Assembly (NCBI RefSeq): GCF_014839805.1
Contig: NC_051121.1
Coordinates: 7,113,116-7,177,115, forward strand
Length of the DNA stretch: 64,000 nucleotides
Direction: 5' to 3'
Source of the DNA: Manduca sexta
Taxonomy: Eukaryota > Arthropoda > Insecta > Lepidoptera > Sphingidae
Positions within the stretch are counted from its first letter, which is position 1, and each line of letters begins with the position of its first letter. Below the pieces are notes generated by a model. The model was given only the letters and a program-made list of their open reading frames with translations, made no database searches and was not told the origin of the DNA. Below, one piece after another: positions 47,701-59,603 of the stretch. The position numbers and the translations under genes are program-made.

Positions 47701-48035
47701 TTCGTATCACGTCTAATACACCATACGCGCACACACACACACAAACACACAAAATCACGCATTTATCCCCGATGGGATATGCAGAGGCGCAAGCAGGGCA
47801 CCCACTTTTCGCCAAGTGGGTGCCCTGCCCTTCCCCTATTACATCATGGGACTGAATAAGTCCCATGATGTAATAGGGGGCGAGCCTATCGCCAAATCGG
47901 GCACAAATTCCAGACTTCGGGCTGATACTGAGCAGAAAAACCCAAATATCACTTTGCCCGACCCGGGTTTCGAACCCAGGACCTCAGAGCGCTGTCGTAC
48001 CACGCATGCAGTACAATTACGCCACCGAGGCAGTC
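47701..48035 (-). mobile_element. tRNA-derived SINE A carrying two perfect hairpins
   Basis: On the minus strand the head CTGCCTCGGTGGCGTAATTG, the B box region CTGGGTTCGAAACCCGGGT and the full body are present, ending in a GTGTGTGTGTGTGCGCG-type tail (about 47710-47752 on the plus strand as a CA run). Compared with the copy at 44872, the short TATGTTCC section is replaced by inverted copies of its two flanks. This makes hairpins at 47793-47828 (15-bp arms, 6-base loop) and 47833-47879 (21-bp arms, 5-base loop). Confidence 0.92.
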
Positions 48036-48878
48036 TATTATACGACAATTAAGTAATTTCCAATAAACAATCTGAATCTCAATCTCCAATCCGATTTCGC
48101 GAATGAACCAATCAAAATAAATCATTTGTGCTCATGTCAAAAGAGCATTATTCTGATTGGTCTATTTTTGAGATAGATAGAAAAAAGCGATTGGGATCGT
48201 TTATTGAAAACGGCAGTTAGAGACGTAATCTTATTCCTAGTTTTAGAAATATATGTAATTCTTAGTAAATTGGTATCAGTCATGCAACTAATTTCTCATG
48301 GAAAGGGTTTTGAAGTCGTTTACCGAAATGCAAACCAAAGATACTGATAAAATACTAAATTATTTTATATAATATCAGTTAGTTTTTATTAGGAATTACA
48401 CGAGTTTAAGCATCAAAGACAGTGCGTACAGTTTTTTGTTTTAGAAGAAAAACTATGCAGTCACAATAAATCGAAAGAAGATTCGGTTAATATTTCTTTA
48501 GATACTTCCAAACATTTAGTATGTGCATCTGAATTTTTTGTCGATGCACAAATTGATTATGTAAACGTTAATCTTTGGTTAACGTATTTGTTAGTTACAA
48601 AAACAACTCAAGCACGGAAACAAGCAAGCTTTTATCAGCCAATTAGGCACGCTGTACACGTAAAGAAAACGCAAAAAGCATTCGCCGGTACAGGCAATTT
48701 TACTTTCTTTTCCCGATACTAAAGTTAACAATCGACGGAAACTGTCTGCCCCACATGGCAACCACCTATGACGGTTTTGCGAAATGTTTCGATACGCATT
48801 GCTGTGACGGATGTCGAGTTTACTTCCGTGCGTTTGTAAACTTGCGTAATTTTGTGATCTGGTCTACATGTTATGATT
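48036..48878. other. Noncoding stretch
   Basis: No gene or repeat recognised. The block 48740-48870 is relatively G+C rich without a long open frame. Confidence 0.4.
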
Positions 48879-49300
48879 TTTAGCCACAAAATTTCCAAAC
48901 ATCACCAAATGTAAGGATAGTAAGTAACTTAAGTAGCCTATAACCTTCCCAGAGTCTTAAACTCTCTCCATACCAATTTCATAATAATGCGTTCAGTAGA
49001 TTTTGAGAAAATCGACAACATACAGACAGATAGAAAAGTTGACTTTGTTTTATAAGTATAGATGTGCCTAAAACTGGCCATTAACGATAATGAAATATTT
49101 TTAGAGGAAATAAATAAAAATAAAGAAGCGATTTTGAAATATGGTTATACTTGTTTTCGTTAACGCCTATATACTATGCAAGTAACACGTAAGAAATTTT
49201 ATGAATTTATGAACAATAATATACTGCAGAAAAGTTTTTAAAGTAGACCCAAAAAGTACCAAACAGTCAGCCACAATATTACCAAACATCACCAAATGGA
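48879..49300 (+). repeat. Family E (LINE tail) with extended 3' homology to 52.1 kb
   Basis: GTAGCCTATAACCTTCCCAG, ACCAATTTCATAATAATGCG and TTCAGTAGATTTTGAGAAAA lead to TAAGTATAGATGTG. The match to 52087-52446 continues for a further ~200 bp (ATAATGAAATATT, GCGATTTTGAAA, AAGAAATTTTATGAAT, GAACAATAATAT, AAACAGTCAGCCACAA). A near-repeat of about 30 bp (AGCCACAAAATTTCCAAACA and AGCCACAATATTACCAAACA, each followed by TCACCAAATG) brackets the unit at about 48883 and 49270. Confidence 0.65.
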
Positions 49301-49989
49301 ACGGAAGACCGGCACTTGTTTTATCATCTGTATATCATGAGCTGGATTTATTCCGACGAGCACATTTAATTTAGGTAAATATAAAAATATGTGTTGACTT
49401 TATTACGCTTTTGATAAGGTATTTATCTACATTTCTACGAGATATTATCTGTAAGCTACGTTACAAGCAATATTACTTTGAATCATTAAATACAAAATAT
49501 AAAAATGCTTTAAATCTTCAATTCATTAGTATCATCCTATTCAAATAAATCTATTACAATTGTATTTCAAAACGCACATTGAATTATTTTACAATTGGCT
49601 TGCAAACCAACACAATAGGACAAAGCGCTTAGTTTTTTGTTCGCAGACCGTGTCGTCCGTGTGTCCGGCGTTGCGAAAAGCGGAGATACGAAGAGATGCA
49701 CAGCGTGTCGCAATAGCTATTTATTGATAGCTATTATCATTATAGCAAAGTGGTATAGAGGCTTTTAAACTGTTATATTTAATAGGTTTGTAAGCGTACA
49801 TATTATGTGGGCTATTGCGTAGTGTCACGCATGAGACTGTCTGGTAAGTAGATGAAAAATTACATGTTTTAGGAAGCATTTTTAGAAGGTTATCGATCGA
49901 TCGTCCAGTTCAGATTTATTTAAGTATTCTTTGCTATTGTTTAATCGTATTACGTTTGATATTACGTATGCTTTCAATAGAGTTATACA

Positions 49990-49995
<6 letters not shown>
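49301..49995. other. Noncoding stretch
   Basis: No gene or repeat recognised. Confidence 0.4.

Positions 49996-50086
<91 letters not shown>
49996..50086. repeat. (TA)n microsatellite, about 90 bp
   Basis: Uninterrupted alternating AT from about 49996 to 50086. It makes a spurious minus-strand frame of alternating Tyr-Ile. Length is likely polymorphic and may be compressed in assembly. Confidence 0.98.
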
Positions 50087-50087
<1 letters not shown>

Positions 50088-50114
50088 GTTACTCATGTTA
50101 TTGAGATTATTTAA

Positions 50115-50425
50115 GGTTATAGCAGGTGGTAGATTTCTCATTTGTGAGAGTCCGCCTGGATAGGTACCACCGCAATGTCTATTTCTGTCTGTCTCCAGCA
50201 GTATGTAGTCACTGTTGTGCTCCGGTTTGGAGAACATTGTAGTTAGTGTAATTTTTGGACATAATAAGACTTAATATCTCATGTCTCAGGATGGCGAGCA
50301 CAGTGTAATACCTAACAATACTTTGTAATTCAAGGTGTTGGGTGGTGTTTCTACTGTTTACGATCGTATCGTTTACCATTATTCTAATGGCAAGCTCGGC
50401 TCGTCATTCAAAGCAATACAAAAAA
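50115..50425 (+). repeat. Retroposon-like repeat family C
   Basis: GAGAGTCCGCCTGGATAGGT, CACTGTTGTGCTCCGGTTTG, TAATATCTCATGTCTCAGGA, TGGCGAGCACAGTG, CAATACTTTGTAATTCAAGG and AAAGCAATACAAAAAAATAA. The arrangement is that of 2085-2425. It lies about 30 bp after the (TA)n run. Confidence 0.82.
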
Positions 50426-51497
50426 ATAACAAGTATTAAAAAAAGTACTATAATAGGGTTCCACTAAAATCTAGGAAATTGTACCTACCCTTATATAGTG
50501 ATGGGGGGTTTATAGATGGTAGTGAGGTAGCCTTGGGGACCTAAGGTAGACCAGTTTCGGCTATGGCCCAGACTCTGAAATTTGATATGGGAGGTCTTGA
50601 TCCATCGTGGGGATAATTTACGACGAAGCAAAAACCAACGCGATAAACATAACGACATTACGTACGTGTTTAGCGATACAAGTAGTACAAAATGGCGATT
50701 GTTTTAATGTTCACGTTTTCCCTCTTAATGTGCGTTTGCGTTTGTGTGAGAACGACAATATTGTCTTTCAGTAGGGCTCACACATTCCATATTTACTATG
50801 AAGTGGCATAAAAAAAAATGTGTCATAATTGTCACAATATGATGTGTATAAATGAAATAAAGGTTTTCTTTTGAGTATTCTTTTGTAATTCATACTTACT
50901 GTTTGTCGAGAAATTGGCTTTCATAAGACTCAAGATGATAGTCCATTATAATATGTCTTGGTTTCTGTAATTTGCTAGAGGTTCAATAAAGATACACAGA
51001 GGTTAGTAAAAAGTATTTAGAAGGCTTCACACATCTCTAAATAAACGTTACATTTATTTCCGACTAAAAACTATATTGGCAAAACTGGACCAATTTTTGT
51101 TTTTTCCCAAGCGACAACCCTAGCAAACGCTAGTTACGTGGTCTCGTAAACTCCACCGTAGTATGTGGAAAACGATTTAGTCGCAATTTCTCTTTCTTAT
51201 GCAACCAACGTTTTACAAAGCTTTTCCATTTAAAGTAATTTAAAAGGGCCTTTTTATGTGCTACGGCTTTTTATAAATGCTTTTAATACTTCTTTGCATT
51301 TCTATTTTAATATCAACTATATGACTTTGTGGAGTAATTGTGAGGTCCTAATTAGGTGCCTTATATCGAAGTAGGTTATTTGCGTGAAAAAAAGAGTAAA
51401 GTTATTCGTTTAGAATCAATCTAAATACGTTCAGAAAAAAACAAAAAGTACTAGTTGTTACACAAAACTGACAGGATTTTACGCATTTAAATAACTT
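50426..51497. other. Noncoding stretch
   Basis: No gene. About 50490-50630 is locally G+C richer (GGGGGGTTTATAGATGGTAG...) but has no recognisable content. Confidence 0.4.
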
Positions 51498-51580
51498 TTA
51501 AAAGATTTAGTTGCGGTTTTTGTGTTTAATTTTATTCCCAATGTTTCGAAGACTTTATAGCATGGCTACGAAGCGGAGTC
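51498..51580. mobile_element. Foldback family fragment (one arm plus centre)
   Basis: AGATTTAGTTGCGGTTTTTG, then TTTAATTTTATTCCCAATG, then TTTCGAAGACTTTATAGC. It corresponds to the left arm and the start of the centre of 38560-38729; the right arm is not found. Confidence 0.65.
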
Positions 51581-52039
51581 TTGCACAATTCTTTGTACCC
51601 GAAAAATTCCTACAAATCATACCAGATCAAACTTAGAATACACATTAAGTTATTAGATATTCCGCACCCAAACCTACGTTCCGAGAATCATCATGGGAAC
51701 ATGATGCAAATTTCAATATCCTCGCATTACCTCGTGCAACTTCAACGATGAGATCATTTTATTTATCAGCATAAACCCGACTTATGTTGGGATTTAGTAT
51801 TCCGCGTTGATCACGAAATTGATACACGAAAACTCTACTGTTTGTATTAGTACACGGTTCACGTAATCAACTGGATATCATCGTGCTGTCTGGAGATCGG
51901 GAAGCTCCATGCTGTATTGTTTAGGCTTAGTAGTATTTTCAGTGTCGGGCTTTTAATCTAGGGTATATTGTGAGACTTAATTATTACTAAAATCGGATTT
52001 TGAGTTAGCTCAGAATTTTCCGAAGTATTTATAAAAAAA
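51581..52039. other. Noncoding stretch
   Basis: No gene or repeat recognised. Confidence 0.4.
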
Positions 52040-52446
52040 TATGTTTTTGCTTGCGGCTTTATCCGCGTGAAGGAGTTTCGCGGGATAGTAAGTAAGTTAA
52101 GTAGCCTATAACCTTCCCATGATCTTAAAATATCTCCATAACAATTTCATAATAATCCGTTCAGTATATTTTGAGAAAATCGACTACAGACAGATATAAA
52201 AGTTGACTTTATTTTATAATATATATAGATGTAGTTTGAACTCATTAATAACAATAATGAAATATTGTTGGAGGAAATAAAAAAAACGATTTTGAAAAAT
52301 GTTATAGATGTTTTTATTAATGCCTGTGTACGGAGTAAGTGACACAAAGAAAGAAATTTTATGAATAAGATAGAGTTATGAACAATAATATTTTGCAAAA
52401 AAGGTTTTGAAGCAGACCCAAAAATCCTAAACAGTCAGTCACAAAA
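52040..52446 (+). repeat. Family E (LINE tail), longer copy
   Basis: It starts GCTTGCGGCTTTATCCGCGT and GGAGTTTCGCGGGATAGTAA, then repeats the order seen at 48.9 kb through AGTAGCCTATAACCTTCCCA, GACAGATATAAAAGTTGACT and a T-to-A-rich middle to TAAACAGTCAGTCACAAAAT. The copies differ at many positions, so they are old. Confidence 0.68.
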
Positions 52447-52809
52447 TTATTGCTTATTTCTCCTTTCCAGTTACATTTACTTCTAATAAAAGCCATAAAC
52501 TAATGTAAATAAACACGAAGTTTAACGGCCATCGAATAACTGCACAGAAGGCAAATTACAGTTCCCAGAAACAATTGCCAAATCGGTGGCTGAGCTATAC
52601 CCACTCATTTGGCAGATATAGCGGGCACTGTAGTTGTACTGACGCAAGCGCAACGAAGCGTGGTCCGCGGACATAGAACATTGTAATTGATGTACGCGAA
52701 CATTCAGCACTACTGCGAACTGTGGCACATTGGCTGCCACTTACACGGAACCGAACAAAGTGTTTGTCTTTATTCAAGCTTTTTTGATTTGAAAAATAAA
52801 CCCACTGAA
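52447..52809 (-). other. Unrecognised G+C-richer block with a 72-codon minus frame
   Basis: A minus frame (52740-52522) reads MAANVPQFAVVLNVRVHQLQ and later YNYSARYICQMSGYSSATDL. An overlapping second frame (52777-52595) covers the same bases. The block is compositionally distinct from its flanks, as with old repeats. I recognise neither a domain nor splice sites that settle it, so no gene is called. Confidence 0.3.
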
Positions 52810-52950
52810 TGGTGAGACATGATTACCCCTCGGCAGTCAACACAATTATGCCGACCTGTTGGTTACGTGGGCCGCTATAGCGGGTTTTAACACCTTGTGT
52901 AAGGTGGTTGATATCCGGATGGATATAAAATATTTCAGACCACTAGCAAC
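52810..52950 (+). repeat. Repeat family B with internal deletion
   Basis: GATTACCCCTCGGCAGTCAA, CACAATTATGCCGACCTGTT, then directly GTTACGTGGGCCGCTATAGC (the cap between is lost) and GGGTTTTAACACCTTGTGTA, GGATGGATATAAAATATTTC and CCACTAGCAA. Confidence 0.8.
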
Positions 52951-53929
52951 GTTTGTAAAGATAAATATATAATAAAATAGAATTGTGAAATCATTTTAAG
53001 GTTAATCCCAATAAATAAATCAAAGGCATTTTAGCTTATTCATTTTATTTTGTAAGAGCCCTGTAAAATACGGATAAAATTAGGCTTATTAAACTTCACA
53101 TGACCATGTTGGACAGTTGTTTTCTTATACAATGGTGATGAGATGAGATGATAGGATGCCTTTCACTAGACTGACAGTGCTACGCCAGCCGATAAACAAA
53201 CGTACTTAGAAACCACGTAAGCTCTTAATTTAAAAGTACTATATGAGAACAGTATTGGACTCAGCTGCTTAGTAATGAATATTGCCAAAGCCATGATACC
53301 AAACTCCCAAATACTGTTTGAATACCTGTTCTAGTCATCTCCACATTGTTTATTGAAACGTTATAGAATATAAGGACATTAACCAGTATAGTGGCTTTAC
53401 CAACTTGTTTCATACATTTAGCTAATCTATATCTCCTGATTACACATTGCAGTAAGAAATTACCTTCAAAACTTATCTACTGATTTCATATCTTAGTAAG
53501 AAACTACTTTAGTTTTTAAAGTAAAATTAACCTCGAAATCCCAAAGATATTACAGCACGGTGTGCTAGAAGCCGCGTTTAATTGTGCCCCGCACGGCTAC
53601 GAACAATGCCGAGCGGTAACGAGCTCACTTCGTGATAGAGTAAAACGTATTTATGATTTACATCCGAGGAAACATTGCGTATATTATCTCCATTATCTAT
53701 GTAATCATGAGATAGGTTTATTTTGTGGGTTTGATTGGAAACAAAGATATTAAACAGTATATATAGTTATAGACCGCATATCACAATAAAATTTGTGCTC
53801 CAAAAATTATTACCAATTATAAACGTGTGATAAATACGATAACAACATATTCACAGACAATAATATGTTAATATGCGCTTTAAAAACGTGCAAATCATGA
53901 TATTACGTATTTTACATGGTTTGCCGTTT
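52951..53929. other. Noncoding stretch
   Basis: No gene is supported; the 63-codon plus frame at 53562-53753 has no recognisable features. Confidence 0.4.
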
Positions 53930-54255
53930 GACGGTAGATCGAGTAACTATCGCATGAGCGTACATTTTTGTATGACAATCTTCCCAATGTCCGTTCTATT
54001 ATAATCTTAGAACTTTTTAGTTTGGAAGGATTTCTGGTAGAAGTAATAAGTAACAATTTTAACACCACCACAAAAAATTCTGACGCACACATATACCTTA
54101 AACTGATTTTGTAAAGAGCAACACCAGAGTTTCTTTCCCGTTCTTCTCTGGTGAGAACTGCTTTCCGAAATGGTGGTACATTTAATATTGATGGAATCGA
54201 CATAATGTATAACATTTTACGGGTTTAAATAAATCATTTCATTTCATTACATTCA
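53930..54255 (+). repeat. Possible retroposon 3' end
   Basis: The block ends TTTAAATAAATCATTTCATT and TCATTACATTCAATC, resembling the AATAAATnATTT tails of lepidopteran non-LTR elements, and no second copy is in the window to confirm it. The 106-codon minus frame across it (53895-54215) is therefore treated as chance. Confidence 0.35.
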
Positions 54256-54404
54256 ATCATTTTATCTCACATATCGTATCGTGCGTAAAGTGGATTAGGT
54301 AATTCAAATTAGATTGTATATACTATATTTTGTATTGTTTTGGGGATGATTTGCCGATCCATAACAGATTCTGATTCATGATTTTTATTCATGGCTCGGG
54401 CAAG

Positions 54405-54565
54405 ATTCTGATTTGTGATTTTTCCATGGCTCGGGAGAATTTATATTGGTTTTTTATACTCCGTGTCAGCCCGGAGACTGGAAATTGTGCGCAATATAGC
54501 GAAAGTGGGTGTACCAGAGCGCTTCTGCCACCCCTTTAGGGATACAAGACGTGAGTGTGTGCAAA
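54405..54565 (+). mobile_element. tRNA-derived SINE A, 5' damaged
   Basis: The body blocks GGTTTTTTATACTCCGTGTC, AGCCCGGAGACTGGAAATTG, AGTGGGTGTACCAGAGCGCT and CCCCTTTAGGGATACAAGAC are in order. The head is replaced by a short local repeat (TTCATGGCTCGGGCAAGATT and TCCATGGCTCGGGAGAATTT, about 37 bp apart). Confidence 0.78.
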
Positions 54566-56767
54566 TATTAAACCAACAAATACACAATCTTAAAGTATTG
54601 CGATAACATTTCCTCGTTACAGTTGTTTGATCTTTACCGAACTGTTGCATAATGATTTATAATAACATTATGGCTTATCGGTTTATGAGCTCGCTTTAGA
54701 TAAGACAGTTGCGGATACCTTTCTATCATAGATACAAATTGGATAATTATTTTTCCTTCTGAGAATGGTTAACAGTAAACTGAAATATAAGATTAATTTA
54801 ACAGCTTGTATTTCAAATTAAATGGCCGCTCTCATTTTAATATCTTGTTCTTATATAAAAGGTAGGGAAGCATAAATAGAGTAAGCCCAATTTATTTTTT
54901 ATAAAATTGTTTTTGGGGTCAACCTGTCATTCCATTTGAATGCATACATGGGTACAAATTTATGTGATTTTGAACACATGTTACGGATGGTCCCCGCACT
55001 TTTATTTAACGTTTTATGTTCCTGTTTTAAATTTAATAGAATTAATGAATGGATAAATTTGGAACTGCACATTTTTTCAGAAAGGTCAATTTTCTAACGA
55101 CTAAGTAAAATAATTTAAGATTTAAGAATAACCTATAAATTTTTAAAAGGCCTGTTTAGCGTTTATTTATTTCAAGTTTTCGTATATTTATAATAATATA
55201 TTTGTCTAGCTTAGGTAGCAATTTTAAATAAAATTAAAAATCTAAATTTCTAATAAAAAAACATATTCTTTAATATATAATTGAGTACATACTTAGATAA
55301 CAAATATAAAACAAAATACACGTCGAATTGATACTTCCCCTTACGTTAAAGTCGGTCTAAAACAAACAAAACCATCATCGCAAAATCATATATATTGCAT
55401 AGAAATACAGCTATTAATTTCCTTGTGCATATAAATTGAGATGTTAAATTGAAAATACACGCGATACAGCCGCAGAAAATGTTGAATTTAAACAGCAATT
55501 GGCGATAAATTAACTTATAAGCAGACTTCGTTATAAATTGTGTAAGGGTCCAAACACAGTTTGACCTTTATCGATTTAATGTTCTGTCTTCTGACAAAAA
55601 GGTGTATTTTATCAAACTATAACTTTGGTTTTCTAATGAGGGATAAAGGCTCGAGATATTTTGCATCTTTGCCAAAAGGATCACATTCGTTTTATTTTTA
55701 ATTCTTTAAATAAGCTCATTATTTCTATTAAAATATTTACAATTGCAACGACAGTTTACTTAATCAACCGTAATAATATTAAAGAAGATCGAAAACTAAA
55801 TTGGAAATTATAAATTTAAGTATTATTCCTGTTTAAATAGTACCTATTCGAAATGAATGCATTGTCATCTAGAATTAATAAAAGGATGACGTCGTTTATG
55901 GCGGCGCCCAGCAAAACGGCTCGCTGCGTAATATATTATTTTCTTTGTTTGTTTCCATTTTTCTTATTATTTTATTAATTTTATAATGGAAATGCCATTT
56001 AGATTCTTAATTCCATGCATCTCTTCCTAACCACATCATATTAATTTCAACCAATACTATTGGATAAATAATTAAACAAATAAAGGAGGTAGTTTAAAAT
56101 ATTCATAAAGACCTAATGATTATTTTTTAAGAAATAATTAGTTAATCTTTCAATATTTCCACCCGCAATTGTGCACCTTGAATGTATAGAACGAATGCTC
56201 AACTAAATACTTAAAAAACATCTCCCTTCAAATCCATCCTCTGCATCCCCAATACCTTGTCAATTCATCATTAAAAGTAAATATACCTAATAATACTCGA
56301 GGACAAAACGGTCAACCAACTGCGCCATGTGGTCAAGCCCTTAATGAGTTCACGACATAACGTGTGAATTATAGAACGGTTGCTTCCCACGCTGCTGGTC
56401 CCTCTCGCGCCGAGGTGTGAACATAAAGGCTCGAATGATTTTAATTAGTACCGCCAACGTTTGTGTTTACCTGTAACAACAAATCAATATTAGATGAGTC
56501 CGGTATTAAACTATGGAGAATTGCATAGCACCTGTTGGTAGGTAGAGTGGGGTCCAGATAGACTCTATGTTATTTTTTCATTGATTCCCATAGTGTTCCA
56601 GGTGGATCCCTAGAGGTCCACGGGAGATTCGTGGGGGTCTACACTAGCATGACCGAAAAAAATTCGTAACCGGTGGTCCACGAAAATTTATCTGGATTTG
56701 ATAGTAAAGAACTAAAATGTTGGTTTGACTCGCTTTTCAATGAAGGCAGATAATATTTTAAGAAGCA
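54566..56767. other. Noncoding stretch
   Basis: No gene is supported. Two G+C-richer patches, about 55880-55930 (ATGGCGGCGCCCAGCAAAAC) and about 56320-56420 (TGGTCCCTCTCGCGCCGAGG), have no long open frame. About 56540-56690 looks like an unassigned old repeat. Confidence 0.35.
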
Positions 56768-56945
56768 TGCGTGAAAAATTTCCGGGATAAAAATCCCTCT
56801 TTATATTTTCCTGGAATATAAAGTAGCTTATAGCATTCAGGAGTGGTATAGCTTCCTATTAGTAAATAAAATCAAAATTGATTTTATAGTTGCTGAAATA
56901 AGCGCGTTCAAATAAAGTCCTCAGCTTTATATATTAGTATAGATA
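56768..56945 (+). repeat. LINE 3'-tail repeat family E
   Basis: GCGTGAAAAATTTCCGGGAT, AAAAATCCCTCTTTATATTT, TCCTGGAATATAAAGTAGCT, GTATAGCTTCCTATTAGTAA and the end CTTTATATATTAGTATAGAT. The final ATATTAGTATAGAT is the common end of this retroposon type. Confidence 0.75.
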
Positions 56946-57339
56946 AGAAGGAAGTACACTATAGGATCAAATAATGCGTACTAATAAAATATATTTTCCA
57001 ACATTTATAAGACCAATAAATCATGCTCAATAAACTAATCAACCAATAAAGTTTCACTACACGCCATTAGACATTGTTGCACTAATTAGGTAAGTCATAA
57101 GCGGACCTCAGACGCTCCGGTCCTTCCAAGGAGGTCCATTCATGTGTCAGTTAGTTCCCACTAATTACTATTTATCCCCTCTTTAGAGACTAGCTGTAAC
57201 GGATTTTAAAATATCTGAAAATTAAAGTTTACGTGATGTATTCCTCGAATCGTAATTGCTTAGTTGTGTTTGTAGAGGTTATGGGAAAGAGTATTCAAAA
57301 TCTCTCGTATTATATTTTACGATTGACAAAAATGAATTT
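56946..57339. other. Noncoding stretch
   Basis: No gene or repeat recognised. Confidence 0.4.
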
Positions 57340-57590
57340 TTTTTTACGTGTACGGATAAGTGACTTTACTCCACCTGATGGTAAGTGTAGTATCGAATAG
57401 AATGTCGACTGACGAGAGATGATTACCCCTCGGCATTCGACACAATTCTGACGGCCTGTTGAAACTCAATATACACAGGCTGATCCCGGAACGCGACATA
57501 CTTACAGCCACTATGGCGGGTTTTAACACCTTGTGTACGATGGTCGTTGTCCGAGTGGATATAAAATATATCCTACCCGCAAATATACCA
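57340..57590 (+). repeat. Repeat family B
   Basis: GTGTACGGATAAGTGACTTT, CCACCTGATGGTAAGTGTAG, AATGTCGACTGACGAGAGAT, GGCTGATCCCGGAACGCGAC, GGCGGGTTTTAACACCTTGT and GGATATAAAATATATCCTAC. A good full-length copy. A SINE A in the opposite orientation begins a few bases later. Confidence 0.85.
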
Positions 57591-57595
57591 GCAGC

Positions 57596-57840
57596 ACATA
57601 TACACGCACTCACGCCTTTTATTCCCGCGAGGGTAGGCAGAGGCGTAACTATTACACCCACTTTCCACCGTGTATTCCGTCGTATGATGTGATAGTGGGC
57701 GAGCCTATCGCCTTACAGGACACAAATTCCAGACTCAATGTTGATACGAGTAGAAAAACCCAATATCACAATGCCCAACTCGGGGATCGAACCTGTAACC
57801 TCATCAGTGCAGTCGTGCCATCATACAACGCCACCAACAA
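57596..57840 (-). mobile_element. tRNA-derived SINE A
   Basis: Plus-strand blocks in reverse family order: CACGCCTTTTATTCCCGCGA, GGGTAGGCAGAGGCGTAACT, GGGCGAGCCTATCGCC, CAAATTCCAGACTCAATGTT, AAACCCAATATCACAATGCC and the B box complement GGGGATCGAACC. It abuts the end of the preceding family B copy. Overlapping frames (57344-57661 minus, 57533-57877 plus) are artefacts. Confidence 0.88.
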
Positions 57841-59440
57841 CCTGCTATTTACTCCTAAAACTAGAGGGTTTAAATAAAGAAACATAAACTACCAAAACCG
57901 AAAGTAACAAAGCGAGTTCCAATAAATTATTTTAACCAACCACTATTACGGTGAAAATGTTATATACACATTCTCAGATAAGAATAAACCAACATTAATT
58001 TCTATCAACTATACCTTCTACTATGAGTTTTCGATCGAAAGTCGGAAAAAACTCGATTGGTTTGGTAATAAATTTAAGATTATTAATTTCAAACGCGGCA
58101 AATGAAATGGTATGAAAATATTCATGTAATATATTTTAGTAATCAAAATATTACAAATAATTAATTTTCAATATAACTTACCGCGTAAATAATAAACACT
58201 CAAACTACTTTTTGATCATAATATTTAAGCATCTGATCTACGAGATTTCCTTATTTTTCAAGACTTATGATTAGGATGGTGAAGTATTAATATTTCTTAA
58301 CTCAGATTTTATTTTTTCATAATACCATGAACTTTTGTTTCTTAATGCAATTATACTTCACAAAATATATACAGGTAATATTTCACTATTATGATCCCTG
58401 TCCACTTCGCAAAACTAGATGCCAACATCACGCCTTTATAAGGCTACGTATGCTGCAAGTACATGTTACTAACACCTTACTTTCTAACTAATTTGTAAGC
58501 GCAAGCAGATTTTTGCATTGACGTAAGAGTTCTAATTCCTGACCATTTACGCACATGGTCTATAAAATCAAATGCACCTAGTTATTCAATCAGTACTTTG
58601 CCTCTAGTAGTTTATATTTCCTTTCAAATGAAATTATAAGTCATTAATAATATATAAACATAATGTTGGTAAATAGGTCGCGTGATGCGTACTCGTTTTA
58701 CGTTTTTCCTATTGGATTAATTACATTAACAAATAAACAAGACTCGATTCAATTTATTATAACTGTTAAGATATGTGACTTATATTTGTTCAAATTTAAA
58801 AAAAAATAATTAAAATTAACATAATATGTTATGCCCTCTTTACATAAAAAAGTCAAATATATAAAATAATAATTTAGACTATTGTCAACCACTGCTGAAG
58901 ACAAGCCATTCCAAGGAGCGTTTAGGAGAATATGTCGTATTGAGACGTGGATGTTATTCCAATACCTAAGAAAAATCAATAAAAATGATGCCAAATTGCA
59001 TAAAGAAAACGACCTGCCCAAACCGCAATATAATAACTTCCAACAATAAACACGTTACATTCGAAACACATTCGAGAACCATTAGTACGGCCACCATTGA
59101 ATATTCATGCGGTAGCGGACTTCAATAGACCATTGTATTGTCTATGACAAATGGGGGGCCTATTCCCATGGTTTGTGCGTCCATTTGTCCGTTGTAGTTA
59201 TTTGTGAGTGCTGCTGACTAATTTGGTAATACAAGGACGTTATACCTTTAGGGATTTAAGCTAAATTGAATAAAGGCTGTCATTGTTGTGGGATGTTTGA
59301 CGCAGAATAGACACTTTCGTAGGCAAATACAGTCGACATTGTATTTGGACTACAATTTACATAGAAGTATAATGAGACATTTTAAATAGAAGTATAATGA
59401 GACATATTGCAGAAATTATGATACTTGATAATAACTACAC
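57841..59440. other. Noncoding stretch
   Basis: No gene. A 20-bp direct repeat ATAGAAGTATAATGAGACAT occurs at about 59361 and 59386, probably a local slippage duplication at the left side of the next repeat. Confidence 0.4.
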
Positions 59441-59603
59441 ATTGCTGAACATTATGAGACGTCTCACGTCTCGATGGCGAGCGCAGTCAAGCCATGGAGT
59501 ACTTTGTAATTTAAAGTTCTATAAGGTTTTGATGCTGTTTATGGGCGGTCGTATTGCTTACCATCAGGCCAATAGCAAGCTCGTCTCGTCATTCAACTAC
59601 TTT
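59441..59603 (+). repeat. Retroposon-like repeat family C, partial
   Basis: CATTGCTGAACATTATGAGA, CGATGGCGAGCGCAGTCAAG, TACTTTGTAATTTAAAGTTC, TGGGCGGTCGTATTGCTTAC, CATCAGGCCAATAGCAAGCT and CGTCTCGTCATTCAAC. It lacks the 5' half and the A-rich tail. Confidence 0.75.

Noticed and set aside
49983..50237. 84-codon minus frame of alternating Tyr-Ile
   Set aside because: Produced by the (TA)n microsatellite running into a family C repeat.
53895..54215. 106-codon minus-strand open frame
   Set aside because: Sequence looks like the 3' region of a retroposon on the opposite strand; no domain or splice context.
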